Notes: a model not told the origin generated them from the letters alone. Counted from the first letter of the stretch, positions 32,523 to 42,151 are shown. The stretch: DNA of 64,000 nt from JAHEKB01 sp049115575 (GCA_049115575.1 JAGDZU010000001.1:496001-560000), one strand, 5' to 3'. A program made the numbers and translations.

Positions 32523-34190
32523 ATGAGAATAAAACTATTAATGTCCGCAATGTGCATAGCTGCCATTAGCATTGGACAGACTGTCACTACTTTTTCTGGT
32601 AAAGAAAACGGAGATCCTACTAATAACTATGAAGCTAAAACTTCTGCAGTAGACAAAGATTCAACATGGTACGCCTACCCTGCTGGTATAACTAGAGATC
32701 CTAGCGGACGCTTTTGGATTGCCGAACGCAATAAAATCAGACTAGTAACAGGTGGCAATGCCTACATTAGAGCAGGTAATCCTTTAGGCCCAACTCTTTC
32801 TGAAGGTTATAAGAATGCTACTAGCACGCAAGCCACATTTAGAAATCCTGCTGGCATGGTTACCAATTCTAGCGGAGTCATATTCATATGTGATGTAGAA
32901 AATCACTGTATTAGAAAACTGAGCGCTTTCATGAATGTTTCCAACGGGCAATCTGTTACAACTTTTGCTGGTGCAAATGCTCCTGGTACTATACCGGGAA
33001 ATGGTGTTTCAGGATCAGCAGACGGAACAGGTCATGCGGCGCGATTTAATCAACCTAGAGGAATTACTATTGACGGTAATGGAAACTTCTATGTTGCTGA
33101 TTATTTGAATTTTACTATAAGAAAAATAACTCCAGGTGGAGTGGTAACAACACTTGCCGGTAAAGCAGGAGTTGAAGGAACAACTGATAATAGTAACGGT
33201 GCTAATGTGCGTTTTGGCGGACCATGGGGAATTGCAATGCTAGATGCTAACCATTTGGTTGTTACGGACCAATGGAATACTAATGTAAGAAAGGTTAACA
33301 TCAACACTGGTGCAACTACAACTATAGCGGGCCCAACAACTGGAGCAAACACTCAACATGTAGATGGTACATTAACCGCAGCTCGATTTAGAGCTCCTAA
33401 AGGAGTGGCAGTTATAAACGGTATTATCTATGTCGCTGACCAAAATACAATAAGAGCTATTGATGTGAATGGAAATTCAGTTACCACCTTTGCTGGTGAT
33501 AAGAACAGCTATGATATTTTGGATGGCACCGGAACATCTGCAAAGTTCACAGAATTAGACGGCCTTTATGCAGACGACAATGGGAATATGTATGCATGTG
33601 AAAACAGCGGTCTTGTTGCAAGTCATGTTATTCGAAAAATTACAGTAAATACATTGGCCCCTGATGTGGACTTTACAGCAACATCAAGAAGTCTAATAAT
33701 TGATGAAAAGACCACTTTAAATGATAATTCATCTGGAGCTGCAGGAACTACATTTAGCTGGACTATTACCCCAAGCTTCTTTCAAGTTCATACAGGAGGT
33801 TTAAGCGCTGATAACGTTGAAGTCTCATTTGATTCCACAGGTTTTTACACCGTGAAACTTGAGGTCACCAATCAATATGGCACAGACGATGAGGAAAAAG
33901 ATGCTTATATCAACGTATCTACCACTGGGGCAGGCATCACTACATTTTACAATAGTGAGCTTGTTAAACTGTATCCAAATCCAGCACGGGACTTAATTTA
34001 TTTAGAAATAGATCCAAGCTTAAACTTGAGTAAAACACAGTTGTTAGTGTTCAATGCTCAAGGCAAGCAAGTTTTGTCCTCACAAGCCGCTTTTGCTCTT
34101 GATGTATCTAACTTGAATTCAGGAATTTATTACATGACTTTACAATCAGGTAATTTAAATATTGCGAAGAGATTTGTAATTAGCAGATAA
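32523..34190 (+). CDS. NHL-repeat secreted protein with PKD-like and T9SS sorting domains
   Basis: 555 residues. Signal peptide (MCIAAISIGQ). Six-ish NHL-type propeller repeats of the pattern GI..D..GN.YVAD..N..IRKI..G.V.TLAG, with thresholds such as RGITIDGNGNFYVADYLNFTIRKI and KGVAVINGIIYVADQNTIR. A PKD-like segment follows at about 400-480 (FSWTITPSFFQVHT, FDSTGFYTVKLEVTNQYG), then a T9SS type A tail (LYPNPARDLIYLEI, SGIYYMTLQSG, RFVISR). It is a surface or released protein; ligand unknown. Start ATG 32523 gives a proper signal peptide; the longer frame from 32442 lies inside purC. Confidence 0.88.
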   Translation: MRIKLLMSAMCIAAISIGQTVTTFSGKENGDPTNNYEAKTSAVDKDSTWYAYPAGITRDPSGRFWIAERNKIRLVTGGNAYIRAGNPLGPTLSEGYKNATSTQATFRNPAGMVTNSSGVIFICDVENHCIRKLSAFMNVSNGQSVTTFAGANAPGTIPGNGVSGSADGTGHAARFNQPRGITIDGNGNFYVADYLNFTIRKITPGGVVTTLAGKAGVEGTTDNSNGANVRFGGPWGIAMLDANHLVVTDQWNTNVRKVNINTGATTTIAGPTTGANTQHVDGTLTAARFRAPKGVAVINGIIYVADQNTIRAIDVNGNSVTTFAGDKNSYDILDGTGTSAKFTELDGLYADDNGNMYACENSGLVASHVIRKITVNTLAPDVDFTATSRSLIIDEKTTLNDNSSGAAGTTFSWTITPSFFQVHTGGLSADNVEVSFDSTGFYTVKLEVTNQYGTDDEEKDAYINVSTTGAGITTFYNSELVKLYPNPARDLIYLEIDPSLNLSKTQLLVFNAQGKQVLSSQAAFALDVSNLNSGIYYMTLQSGNLNIAKRFVISR

Positions 34191-35057
34191 TTATAGAAAA
34201 ACTTTATTAGCAAACTCAAAGGCCTCTTGAAAAGGGGCCTTTTTTAGTTTTACAGATTCAAGACCAAAGTACTCTATTAATCTTTCTGTTGGCATATTGC
34301 CCACTAGTTCATCTTTGGCCATTGGACATCCGCCATACCCCTTTATTGCACCATCAAAGCGTTTACATCCATTTTTATGTGCTGCTTCTACTTTCTCTTT
34401 CCACTCATCTGGCCTAGTATGAAAATGAGCTCCAAACTCAGCATTCTCAAATGCACCAATAAGTTCACTGAAAACAGATTCGATTTGTGGTGGTTTGGAA
34501 ATACCAACTGTGTCTGAAATTGAAAAATCTTTGAGACCTAGTTGGTGCAATTGGCCAACCCAGTCCAGCACAAGCTGATTGGACCAGTCCTCACCATAAG
34601 GATTTCCAAATCCCATGGAAATATAAATCACCATTTCCTTGCCTTTAGACAGGGTGATATCATAAATTTCTTTGACAGTATCTAATGATTCCCGTATGCT
34701 GCTATTTGTGTTTCTCTGCTGAAATTGTTCGGATATTGAGAAAGGATAGCCCAGATAATCCACCTGTTCGAATTCTACAGCATCTTTAGCTCCTCTTGTA
34801 TTTGCAACTATAACAGAAAGTTTGGTATCGCTCTGCTCGTGCTCAATTGCATTTAACACTTCTCTGCTGTCTTTTAGTTGTGGTATTGCTTTTGGACTTA
34901 CAAAACTCGCGCAATCTATGGTGTGAAAACCCACCTTAAGTAGCTTGTTTAAGTACTCTATTTTGAGTTCAGTTGGTATAAAATGATGAAGGCCCTGCAT
35001 GGCATCTCTAGGGCATTCTATAATCTTTACATCGCCTATTTGGGGTTTTATTGGCAT
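34191..35057 (-). CDS. Hydroxymethylglutaryl-CoA lyase
   Basis: Splits HMG-CoA to acetyl-CoA and acetoacetate in leucine degradation and ketone metabolism. 288 residues of the HMGL-like TIM barrel. ECPRDAMQGLHHFIPTE opens the active site, DCASFVSPKAIPQLKDS, ISDTVGISKPPQ, AHFHTRPDEW (metal histidines), and the lid GYGGCPMAKDELVGNMPTE with the catalytic cysteine are all present. Its 3' end holds a hairpin that can terminate the convergent NHL gene. An exact -7 box lies 7 nt before the start codon. Confidence 0.93.
   Translation of the reverse strand: MPIKPQIGDVKIIECPRDAMQGLHHFIPTELKIEYLNKLLKVGFHTIDCASFVSPKAIPQLKDSREVLNAIEHEQSDTKLSVIVANTRGAKDAVEFEQVDYLGYPFSISEQFQQRNTNSSIRESLDTVKEIYDITLSKGKEMVIYISMGFGNPYGEDWSNQLVLDWVGQLHQLGLKDFSISDTVGISKPPQIESVFSELIGAFENAEFGAHFHTRPDEWKEKVEAAHKNGCKRFDGAIKGYGGCPMAKDELVGNMPTERLIEYFGLESVKLKKAPFQEAFEFANKVFL
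34219..34245 (+). terminator. Hairpin terminator for the NHL/T9SS gene inside the HMG-CoA lyase CDS
   Basis: Stem AAGGCCTC (34219-34226) pairs with GGGGCCTT (34234-34241) with one T-G wobble and a 7-nt loop, then a T-run to 34245. It lies 28 nt past the stop of the plus-strand gene and within the coding sequence of the convergent lyase. Confidence 0.6.
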
Positions 35058-35064
35058 TCTTGTT

Positions 35065-35072
35065 CAAAAATA
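35065..35072 (-). promoter_or_regulatory. TAnnTTTG -7 box before HMG-CoA lyase
   Basis: Minus-strand exact TATTTTTG, 7 nt before the ATG at 35057. Confidence 0.55.
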
Positions 35073-35119
35073 TGATTTTTGCCATCCTTTAAACTATTGA
35101 GGGGATTATTGAATATACA

Positions 35120-36913
35120 ATGACAGAACAAGATTCTACAGAACAACTTGAGGCCCAACATACGGAGATTCCGGATACCAATGAGAATCACCAAAAGCAA
35201 ACCGACAAGGAAGAATTGAGTTTTGATGAAGAGGCTCTACAAAAGCTAGACCTTGATAGTTTAATGCTTAAAGCCAAGGAGACATTATTACTCCAGCCTG
35301 CTGTAGCATTGAAACATCTCAATGCCATTAGACTTGTAATGAACAGCAAGTTACAAGATTTAGAAGGTGAAGAAAATATAGCTGAGAACAAATGGGAACA
35401 GGACTTTAAACAGTTCCACGATTTGGCTATGGAAGCTAGATCTGAGGAAAAAAGACGAATAGAAGCCGAGAAAAAAGCCAATCATCAGAAGAAATTAACG
35501 CTGCTAGAAACTCTTGAAAATCTGGTGAAGGAAGATGAAACAGAGCAAACCATTGCTCGTGTAAAGGAAATTCAAAAAGAGTGGAAATCTATTCGCGTAC
35601 TCCCAAATGATGTGGTTCAAGACTTGTGGGACAGTTATCATAGGCTTCTTGATGAATTCTATGATAAACATTCTATCAATATTGAATTAAAGGAGTTAGA
35701 TAGAAAAAAGAATCTCGAAGCTAAGATAGAACTCACCAAGAAGGTTGAGGCCTTGAGCCAAGAGAAATCTATTAAAAGGAGCTATATCCTTTTAAATAAA
35801 TATCACGAGGAGTTTAGAAATACAGGTCCGGTACCAAAAGAGAGCAGAGAAGGCATTTGGCAGGCTTTTAAAGCGGCCTCTGATCACATTTACAAAGAGA
35901 AGAAGGATCAACTGGAGGAGATAAATAAAGTACGTGATGAGAATCAAAAGCTGAAGCAATTGATTATTGACAAAGCCGCACTTATTGCTCAGATACCATA
36001 CGACAGTATTAAACTCTGGAATACTAAAACCAAAGAATTTGATGCATTATTCCAGGAATGGAAAAGCATAGGCCCTGTTCCTCAAAAAAGTAGTGACCAG
36101 ATATGGCAAGCTTTTAGAAAAGAGCGCTCCCTATTTCAAAGCAATAAGAAAACATTCTTTCACAGCCTAAACCAAGACAGGAAGAAAAACTTAGCTCTTA
36201 AAGAAGCGCTTTGTGAGAAAGTGGAAGCCCTCAAAGACGAAGAGGATTTTGTGCAGGTGAGCAAAGCCATTATTTCAATCCAGGAAGAATGGAAGAAAAT
36301 TGGGCCGGTTCCAGACAAGGTGAATAAAGCAATCTGGAATAGATTTAGAGCTGCATGTGACCACTTCTTTAACCGCAGAAACACAGCTCAATCAGCTGAA
36401 AAAGAAGAGCAGAAAGCGAATCTAAACGTAAAACAAGAACTGCTCAAAGAATTGGGAGCACTGCTTGAGTCAGATTTAGATGAAAAAGAAAGCTTTGAGA
36501 AGTACAAGATCATAAATACAACTTGGAACCAAACAGGTAAGGTGCCTATAAAAGCCTTGAAGAAGCTCAGAACTAACCACGAAAAATTAAGTGATGGTTT
36601 ATTCAAGAAATTCAAGAAGAATAAGGCTGAACTCAAGGAAAGCGAATTGGGAGAACATTATCAGCAACTTGCCAATGCCCCACAAGGTGATAAAAGACTG
36701 AAGGACGAAGAATACAAGCTTAAAAAACGTATTAAATATTTAAGTGAAGAAGTTCTAAATCAGGAACAAAATCTCAGCTTTTTTGCCAAGAGTAAGAATG
36801 CAGATGCCCTTTTAAAGGACTTTGAACAAAAAATTGCCAAAAGCAAGTCTCAGATAGAGCGCTTAAAGAAACAGCTCAGTCATATTCGAACTGCTCTTAG
36901 AAGCGTGGTTTAA
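35120..36913 (+). CDS. DUF349 repeat protein, predicted long coiled coil
   Basis: 597 residues, strongly charged and helical. After an acidic N-terminus (about 45 residues) it carries several DUF349 repeats of roughly 70-80 residues, each with the pattern W-K-x-I-G-P-V-P-x-K-x-x-x-x-I-W-x-x-F-R (examples: FRNTGPVPKESREGIWQAFK, WKSIGPVPQKSSDQIWQAFR, WKKIGPVPDKVNKAIWNRFR). The C-terminal ~70 residues are a coiled coil. Related Bacteroidetes proteins are unnamed; no function is established. Start ATG 35120. Its stop codon shares a base with the next gene's ATG. Confidence 0.85.
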   Translation: MTEQDSTEQLEAQHTEIPDTNENHQKQTDKEELSFDEEALQKLDLDSLMLKAKETLLLQPAVALKHLNAIRLVMNSKLQDLEGEENIAENKWEQDFKQFHDLAMEARSEEKRRIEAEKKANHQKKLTLLETLENLVKEDETEQTIARVKEIQKEWKSIRVLPNDVVQDLWDSYHRLLDEFYDKHSINIELKELDRKKNLEAKIELTKKVEALSQEKSIKRSYILLNKYHEEFRNTGPVPKESREGIWQAFKAASDHIYKEKKDQLEEINKVRDENQKLKQLIIDKAALIAQIPYDSIKLWNTKTKEFDALFQEWKSIGPVPQKSSDQIWQAFRKERSLFQSNKKTFFHSLNQDRKKNLALKEALCEKVEALKDEEDFVQVSKAIISIQEEWKKIGPVPDKVNKAIWNRFRAACDHFFNRRNTAQSAEKEEQKANLNVKQELLKELGALLESDLDEKESFEKYKIINTTWNQTGKVPIKALKKLRTNHEKLSDGLFKKFKKNKAELKESELGEHYQQLANAPQGDKRLKDEEYKLKKRIKYLSEEVLNQEQNLSFFAKSKNADALLKDFEQKIAKSKSQIERLKKQLSHIRTALRSVV

Positions 36914-37689
36914 TGGGCCCCTATAGTTTATTTCAAATTCTCAGAAAGCTGCTTGTTTATTGGCTAACAGCAAAAACGAGACATAGCGTACATTCTCCTT
37001 TTGTTTTTGCCTTCATTTCTGATGTATTACCAAACAAACAAAATTCCAGTTTTATAGATATTGAACAACTGAGGAGAAGATTAAAACGCTCCAAAGAACT
37101 CATTGAATTTGAAGATCATGGCAAAGGTGGAGTTGTGGTTCAAAAAAAGGTCGGCTCTATAGCCAAACTCAGCCTTAAGCCTCGTAAATATGCTGAATTA
37201 CTCGCAAAAACCTGTAACTATTTTAAAGTTGAAAACGCTTTAGAGCTGGGCACTTCTCTCGGTTTAACCTCAGCTTATATTGCGAGGTCTATCAAAGGCA
37301 GATTGCAGACTTATGAAGGCTCTAAGTCTGTAGTTCAATTAGCCGAGCAAAACTGGGCAGAACTGGGGATTAACAATATTGATATTAGCTGCGGCCCATT
37401 TGAAAACACAGTATTTTCTTCTGATTTCCATAAGCCTTTAGACTTTGTATTTATTGATGGAAACCACCAAAAGCAACCCACCTTAGCGTACTATAAGCAT
37501 CTAATCAAAAGTTGTCATGAAAGAACCGTTTTGGTGTTCGACGATATTCATTGGTCAAAGGATATGGAAGATGCATGGGAGCTAATCAAAGCTGAAGAAG
37601 CTGTAACTACCACACTTGACTTGTTCTTTATTGGAATTGTTTTTTTAAGGAAAGAGTTGAGTAAAGAACACTTTACTATTCGATACTAA
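36913..37689 (+). CDS. Class I SAM-dependent O-methyltransferase-like protein
   Basis: 258 residues. The Rossmann core is seen at VENALELGTSLGLTSAYIA (SAM-binding motif I), LQTYEGSKSVVQLAEQNW (motif II) and KPLDFVFIDGNHQKQPTL, with the D/N-H pair typical of the catechol-O-methyltransferase-like (Methyltransf_24) group. The acceptor is unknown. Coupled to the DUF349 gene by a 1-nt overlap, and its 3' end overlaps the convergent glycosyltransferase by 4 nt. The ~80 N-terminal residues before the core are basic and helical. Confidence 0.75.
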   Translation: MGPYSLFQILRKLLVYWLTAKTRHSVHSPFVFAFISDVLPNKQNSSFIDIEQLRRRLKRSKELIEFEDHGKGGVVVQKKVGSIAKLSLKPRKYAELLAKTCNYFKVENALELGTSLGLTSAYIARSIKGRLQTYEGSKSVVQLAEQNWAELGINNIDISCGPFENTVFSSDFHKPLDFVFIDGNHQKQPTLAYYKHLIKSCHERTVLVFDDIHWSKDMEDAWELIKAEEAVTTTLDLFFIGIVFLRKELSKEHFTIRY

Positions 37690-38552
37690 ACTAGTTTGTA
37701 GTTTTTGTATTCCCCTACCCTATAACCCGTGTTCTTTTCAATGAAATAAAGGATACTGTTTTTTAAACTGAATTTTTTCACTTTCGGGTCTCTGTCAAAA
37801 GTCCAGTTCATGTTCTGGATTCTTTCTATCATTACTTCAGGGTGTGTTCCCTCAAATGGTTTTATGGAATCAATCTCAGAATAGTCAAAGTCTTGATTGG
37901 CGTCAAACTTTTTCTTAATTGCGTTATCTGTATGCCATAGCTTGTGTGCTTCTAGTTGCTTGGCCATTTGATGCTTTGGATGCCTCACCCAGCCATAGTG
38001 ATAGACATAAGCATCTACCTTTTTAACGCGAAGTTTTCGATTATCTAACCTAAATCCTTGAGCATCTCTATAGCTCCTTATACCCTTTAAATTCTTTATT
38101 ATTCGCACTTCTTTCCTATACCAAGTGCGGCTATCACCTATGTAGTCGTAGCTGCCATAGAAGTGCAGATAATTGAATAGCAAACCCTCTACTTTAGCGT
38201 CTCCTGCAAACTCTTGCATTGCAGCCCTAACATTTTCGTGATATTGTTCATGTATGCATTCATCTCCTTGAATATAAATACACCAACTGCTATTTGGATT
38301 GACGGCATCTAATGCTTTGTTGGTTTCTACTGCGAGTACTTCTCCCCCTTTTCTTAATGAATCATCCCAAGTAGTATCTACAATTCTAATCTTTGGCCCA
38401 AGTGATTGAATCAACTCACGTGTGTTGTCTTCAGATTTACCAACAGCCACCACCATTTCATCAAGCAATGGCAAAATAGATCGTATTGCTTCACATATGG
38501 GGTAATCCAGCTTAGTGGCATTTCTGATAAAGCTAAATCCGCTTACAAACAC
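37686..38552 (-). CDS. Glycosyltransferase family 2-like protein
   Basis: 288 residues. A GT-A style N-terminus: FSFIRNATKLDYPICEAIRSILPLLDEMVVAVGKSEDNTRE, then the acidic region WCIYIQGDECIHEQYH in place of the usual DxD. The rest contains WYRKEVRIIKN and YHYGWVRHPKHQ. Probably a sugar transferase of the cell-surface polysaccharide type; donor and acceptor unknown. Start GTG at 38550-38552, only 4 nt after an exact -7 box. Convergent overlap with the methyltransferase. Confidence 0.7.
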   Translation of the reverse strand: MFVSGFSFIRNATKLDYPICEAIRSILPLLDEMVVAVGKSEDNTRELIQSLGPKIRIVDTTWDDSLRKGGEVLAVETNKALDAVNPNSSWCIYIQGDECIHEQYHENVRAAMQEFAGDAKVEGLLFNYLHFYGSYDYIGDSRTWYRKEVRIIKNLKGIRSYRDAQGFRLDNRKLRVKKVDAYVYHYGWVRHPKHQMAKQLEAHKLWHTDNAIKKKFDANQDFDYSEIDSIKPFEGTHPEVMIERIQNMNWTFDRDPKVKKFSLKNSILYFIEKNTGYRVGEYKNYKLV

Positions 38553-38556
38553 AGGA

Positions 38557-38564
38557 CAAAACTA
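38557..38564 (-). promoter_or_regulatory. TAnnTTTG -7 box, 4 nt before a GTG start
   Basis: Minus-strand exact TAGTTTTG then TCCT then GTG. It supports the GTG as the real start and suggests a leaderless mRNA. Confidence 0.6.
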
Positions 38565-38619
38565 AAATAAATGCTGGCGATATAAAGGACTGTATGCTAA
38601 ATACTTAATTTCGCCGTAC

Positions 38620-40059
38620 ATGAATGTACGAGAGTTAGAACCTAGAAATGTTTGGAACCATTTTGCAGATCTTAATGAAGTTCCAAGACCATCAAAGAAA
38701 GAAGAAAAAGTCATTGCGTTCATGCAGGATTTTGGTGCTTCTTTAAATCTTGAAACCTATACAGACAGTGTTGGGAATGTAATCATTAAGAAGCCCGGTA
38801 CAGCTGGCATGGAAAATGCCAAAACGGTAATACTTCAGAGCCATTTAGATATGGTTCACCAAAAGAATTCAGATACAGATTTTGACTTCAGTACAGAAGG
38901 AATAAAGATGTATATAGACGGCGATTGGGTAAGAGCTGAAGGAACCACCCTTGGAGCCGATAATGGTATGGGTGTGGCAGCTATTATGGCAATACTAAGT
39001 TCATCAAATATTAAACACCCACCTATTGAAGCACTTTTTACTATAGATGAAGAAACGGGAATGACTGGTGCCATGAATTTGGAACAGGGAATTCTACAGG
39101 GGAAAATTCTATTGAATCTAGATACAGAAGACGATGATGAATTTTCCATTGGTTGCGCAGGGGGAATTGATACTAACACCCAAATCCATTTTACTCAGGA
39201 AGTTATAGACCAACATGAAAAAGCCTATAAAATAACTGTAAACGGCCTTAAAGGAGGTCATTCAGGTGTTGATATTGACTTGGAGAGAGGCAATGCAAAC
39301 AAGATAATGAATCGCCTAATGTATCTCACAGAAGAGTTTGGATTGAGAATAGTTTCCATAAACGGAGGAAGTCTAAGAAACGCCATTCCACGCGAAAGCT
39401 TTGCTACCATAGTAATTCACTCTGAAGACTACCTACAGGAGTTCAATAAAAGAGCGGCTGAGATTAAAGCGGAATATGCATATGAAGACCAAGGATTAAA
39501 CATTGAGATATCATCAACTGATTTACCTTTTCAAGGACTAAGTATTGCCGACACTATTAGTGTTACAAGAGCTCTATATGCTTGTCATAACGGAGTTTTA
39601 AAGATGAGTCGAGCCATAAGTGGATTGGTTGAAACTTCTTCTTCATTGGCTAGAGTAATAGTGAATGATGGAGAATTTGTGACTCAAAGTCTTCAAAGGA
39701 GCTCAATAGAGAGTGGTAAAATGGATGTGGCTTATACTGTAGCCGCCCCTTTTCATTTAATGGGATGCAATGTTGAACACGGTGGATCATATCCCGGTTG
39801 GGCTCCAAATCCAAAATCTGAGATTATGGATATTCTTAAAGCGAAATATGAGGAGCTGTTCGGAGATTCTCCCAAGGTAATGGCTATACATGCAGGTTTA
39901 GAGTGTGGCTTACTGGGTGAGAGATACCCAGGTTTAGATATGATTTCATTTGGTCCAACAATAAAAGGAGCACATAGTCCAGATGAAAGATGTGGTATTG
40001 AATCCACTAAAAAATTCTGGAAGCTATTGCTAGCTACTCTTGAAGTAATCCCTTCATAG
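38620..40059 (+). CDS. Aminoacyl-histidine dipeptidase (PepD family, M20)
   Basis: 479 residues. M20/M28-type zinc dipeptidase: LQSHLDMVHQKNSDTDFDF (H-x-D), LGADNGMGVAAIMA (bridging D), TIDEETGMTGAMNL (catalytic and ligand glutamates), NLDTEDDDEFSIGCAGG, KVMAIHAGLECGLLG near the end. Likely cleaves Xaa-His and other dipeptides in the cytosol. Start ATG at 38620. A near-match TAATTTCG lies 6 nt before the start. The gene is directly followed by the TerC gene without a gap. Confidence 0.92.
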   Translation: MNVRELEPRNVWNHFADLNEVPRPSKKEEKVIAFMQDFGASLNLETYTDSVGNVIIKKPGTAGMENAKTVILQSHLDMVHQKNSDTDFDFSTEGIKMYIDGDWVRAEGTTLGADNGMGVAAIMAILSSSNIKHPPIEALFTIDEETGMTGAMNLEQGILQGKILLNLDTEDDDEFSIGCAGGIDTNTQIHFTQEVIDQHEKAYKITVNGLKGGHSGVDIDLERGNANKIMNRLMYLTEEFGLRIVSINGGSLRNAIPRESFATIVIHSEDYLQEFNKRAAEIKAEYAYEDQGLNIEISSTDLPFQGLSIADTISVTRALYACHNGVLKMSRAISGLVETSSSLARVIVNDGEFVTQSLQRSSIESGKMDVAYTVAAPFHLMGCNVEHGGSYPGWAPNPKSEIMDILKAKYEELFGDSPKVMAIHAGLECGLLGERYPGLDMISFGPTIKGAHSPDERCGIESTKKFWKLLLATLEVIPS

Positions 40060-40848
40060 ATGGAACTATTTTCTTTAGAAAACCTCACTACCCTTCTCAT
40101 GCTTGTGCTCCTCCAAGCGGTGTTGGGCTTTGATAACTTACTGTATATTTCTCTTGAGTCTAAACGAGCACCAAAAGACAAGCAAAGCAATGTTCGCAAA
40201 ATTGGCATTGGTGTAGCAGTTATTCTAAGAATAGCTTTATTGTTTGGGTTGATGCACCTTATAAAGTATGTGGAACAGCCCTTATTCTCATTTGAGTATG
40301 CAGATGTTTTTGAAGGTGAATTTAACCTTCACAGCCTCATCGTTTTGTTCGGTGGCGGCTTTATACTTTATACTGCAGTTAGGGAAATTTGGCATATGAT
40401 GAGTCCAATTCACGATGAATTGCAACAAGGACAAAATGGAAAATCGGCAGCACAGGTTATTGGAATGATTGTATTAATGAATCTTGTTTTTTCATTTGAC
40501 TCTATTCTTAGTGCCATGGCGCTTTCAGATGTGTTTTGGGTGATGGCTACAGCTATTATTATAGGTGGTCTTCTCATGATAATACTGGCAGATAAGGTAT
40601 CAGAATTCTTGCAGAAGAACAGACTCTATGAGGTGCTTGGTTTATTCATCCTATTCATAGTGGGCATTATGTTGCTTACAGAAGGAGGTGAATTAGCGGA
40701 AATGCATATAGCAGGCAATCCCATTGAAAAGATGAGCAAGACAACTTTCTATTTTGTGATTGCGGTACTCATACTCACAGATTTGGTACAAGGCAGATAC
40801 CAAAAGAAACTATTGGCTGAAGAGAAAAAGGTGCTCGAAAATCGCTAG
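40060..40848 (+). CDS. TerC-family integral membrane protein
   Basis: 262 residues with seven or eight membrane helices. Two conserved acidic signatures in helices, AVLGFDNLLYISLE and NLVFSFDSILSAMALS, characterise the TerC superfamily, which is linked to metal (often manganese) export and tellurite resistance in other bacteria. Substrate not known here. It begins immediately after the PepD stop, so the two are likely cotranscribed; its 3' end overlaps the convergent DUF6495 gene by 4 nt. Confidence 0.87.
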   Translation: MELFSLENLTTLLMLVLLQAVLGFDNLLYISLESKRAPKDKQSNVRKIGIGVAVILRIALLFGLMHLIKYVEQPLFSFEYADVFEGEFNLHSLIVLFGGGFILYTAVREIWHMMSPIHDELQQGQNGKSAAQVIGMIVLMNLVFSFDSILSAMALSDVFWVMATAIIIGGLLMIILADKVSEFLQKNRLYEVLGLFILFIVGIMLLTEGGELAEMHIAGNPIEKMSKTTFYFVIAVLILTDLVQGRYQKKLLAEEKKVLENR

Positions 40849-41303
40849 TCTCTATCTAAGGATCGATACAACAGGCCATCGCTGATAATACAGCCAGTTG
40901 AGATTAAATCGTAGATTTCATCTTCTCTATTTTTGGTATATCCTTTGGTTTTTTTAGCAACCCTTAGTCCCGATGGATTTCTTAACCTCTTTGCTAAGTA
41001 GCTTTCATCATTAAAATCTGCATTTGATTTACAATCGGTTAGTCTAATGAGGTGAATCCTGTCTGCCTCGCAATGGAACGCATAAATAGATCTTTCGGTA
41101 ATCCGGTGTAAATACTTGGCTTTGCGCAATACCCCTTCCCAGACTACGTCTGAGAATTGATCAATAATGTCTGAAGCTTTGTCTTTTTCTTCTTTGAGTA
41201 AGACCGACCACTCATCGGCGGTTATTCCAACTACAACCAAAAAATTTACAAACTCCTCCCTGAGCTCTTCAAGCTCTTCAATACTCAGGCGCTTATACTT
41301 CAT
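40845..41303 (-). CDS. DUF6495-type conserved protein
   Basis: 152 residues, soluble and acidic/basic mixed. The N-terminus LSIEELEELREEFVNFLVVVGITADEWSVLL, the middle FSDVVWEGVLRKAKYLHRIT and the basic C-terminal part GLRVAKKTKGY look like the Bacteroidetes family DUF6495. Function unknown. It overlaps TerC at its 3' end and lies 2 nt downstream of the SPFH gene, probably cotranscribed with it. Confidence 0.7.
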   Translation of the reverse strand: MKYKRLSIEELEELREEFVNFLVVVGITADEWSVLLKEEKDKASDIIDQFSDVVWEGVLRKAKYLHRITERSIYAFHCEADRIHLIRLTDCKSNADFNDESYLAKRLRNPSGLRVAKKTKGYTKNREDEIYDLISTGCIISDGLLYRSLDRD

Positions 41304-41305
41304 GA

Positions 41306-42139
41306 TTAGTTACCCAATATTATAGGCATTCCTTGATCACCACTACCTATAACCACTACTTTAGTATTATTGGATTCAGCAAGTTTTAAGGTAGCTTCTA
41401 TGCCCTTTTCTTTTAGAATTTTGTCTGTTAAGGAAGCGCTAAGTATTCTGTTTGCTGTGGCTTTACCATTGGCGTCAATCTTTTGACGTTCTGCTTCTTT
41501 AGCAGCCTTAGTTAAACGGAATTCATATTCCAAAGATTCTTGCTCCTGTCTCAACTTACGTTCAATCGCATCCTTTATGGTCGGAGGCAATGTCACATCT
41601 CTAACTAACACACTGTTTAATTGGATATATTGATTGTCAAGAATCTTTTTGGTCTCTTCAAAAATCTCGTTTTGAATGGCATCTCTTTTAGAAGAATATA
41701 TCTGCTCTGGCGTATATCTCCCAACCACACTTCTGGTTGCGGATCTAATCGCTGGCATAATCACCCTTTCTTTGTAGTTACTTCCTCTTGTCTTATGAAG
41801 ATATCCCAACTCTTCTAAATTTGGTTGAAACCAAGCACTTGCATCTAACTGAATTTCTAATCCATTGGAAGATAGTACAGACATCTTTTCAAAAATCTCT
41901 TGTTGTCTTACTTCATATTTAATCATGTGATTCCAAGGCCATAATAAATGGAATCCTTCTCCATACGTACGATCTACATTTATACCACCACCAAAAGTTC
42001 TATACATTACTCCACCTTGTCCTGCTCTCACAGTGATGGTTGATCTACCAAGCACTGAAATCAATACAATTATTCCAATAACTAGGGTGAAAATGTTTCT
42101 CGGCATTCGGGGTCTATTAATATTGTTAAACTTACTCAT
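41306..42139 (-). CDS. Prohibitin/SPFH-domain membrane protein
   Basis: 277 residues. One N-terminal membrane helix (FTLVIGIIVLISVLG), followed by an SPFH domain: ITVRAGQGGVMYRTFGGGI, SSNGLEIQLDASAWFQ, RSATRSVVGRYTPEQIYSSKRD and a helical C-terminal part (LRQEQESLEYEFRLTKAAKEAERQK). Prohibitin-like proteins form large ring scaffolds in the membrane and regulate proteases such as FtsH. The promoter box TATATTTG lies 4 nt before the ATG. Divergent from slyD. Confidence 0.9.
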   Translation of the reverse strand: MSKFNNINRPRMPRNIFTLVIGIIVLISVLGRSTITVRAGQGGVMYRTFGGGINVDRTYGEGFHLLWPWNHMIKYEVRQQEIFEKMSVLSSNGLEIQLDASAWFQPNLEELGYLHKTRGSNYKERVIMPAIRSATRSVVGRYTPEQIYSSKRDAIQNEIFEETKKILDNQYIQLNSVLVRDVTLPPTIKDAIERKLRQEQESLEYEFRLTKAAKEAERQKIDANGKATANRILSASLTDKILKEKGIEATLKLAESNNTKVVVIGSGDQGMPIILGN

Positions 42140-42143
42140 AGCC

Positions 42144-42151
42144 CAAATATA
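42144..42151 (-). promoter_or_regulatory. TAnnTTTG -7 box, 4 nt before the SPFH start
   Basis: Minus-strand exact TATATTTG followed by GGCT and ATG. Another case of near-zero leader. Confidence 0.6.
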
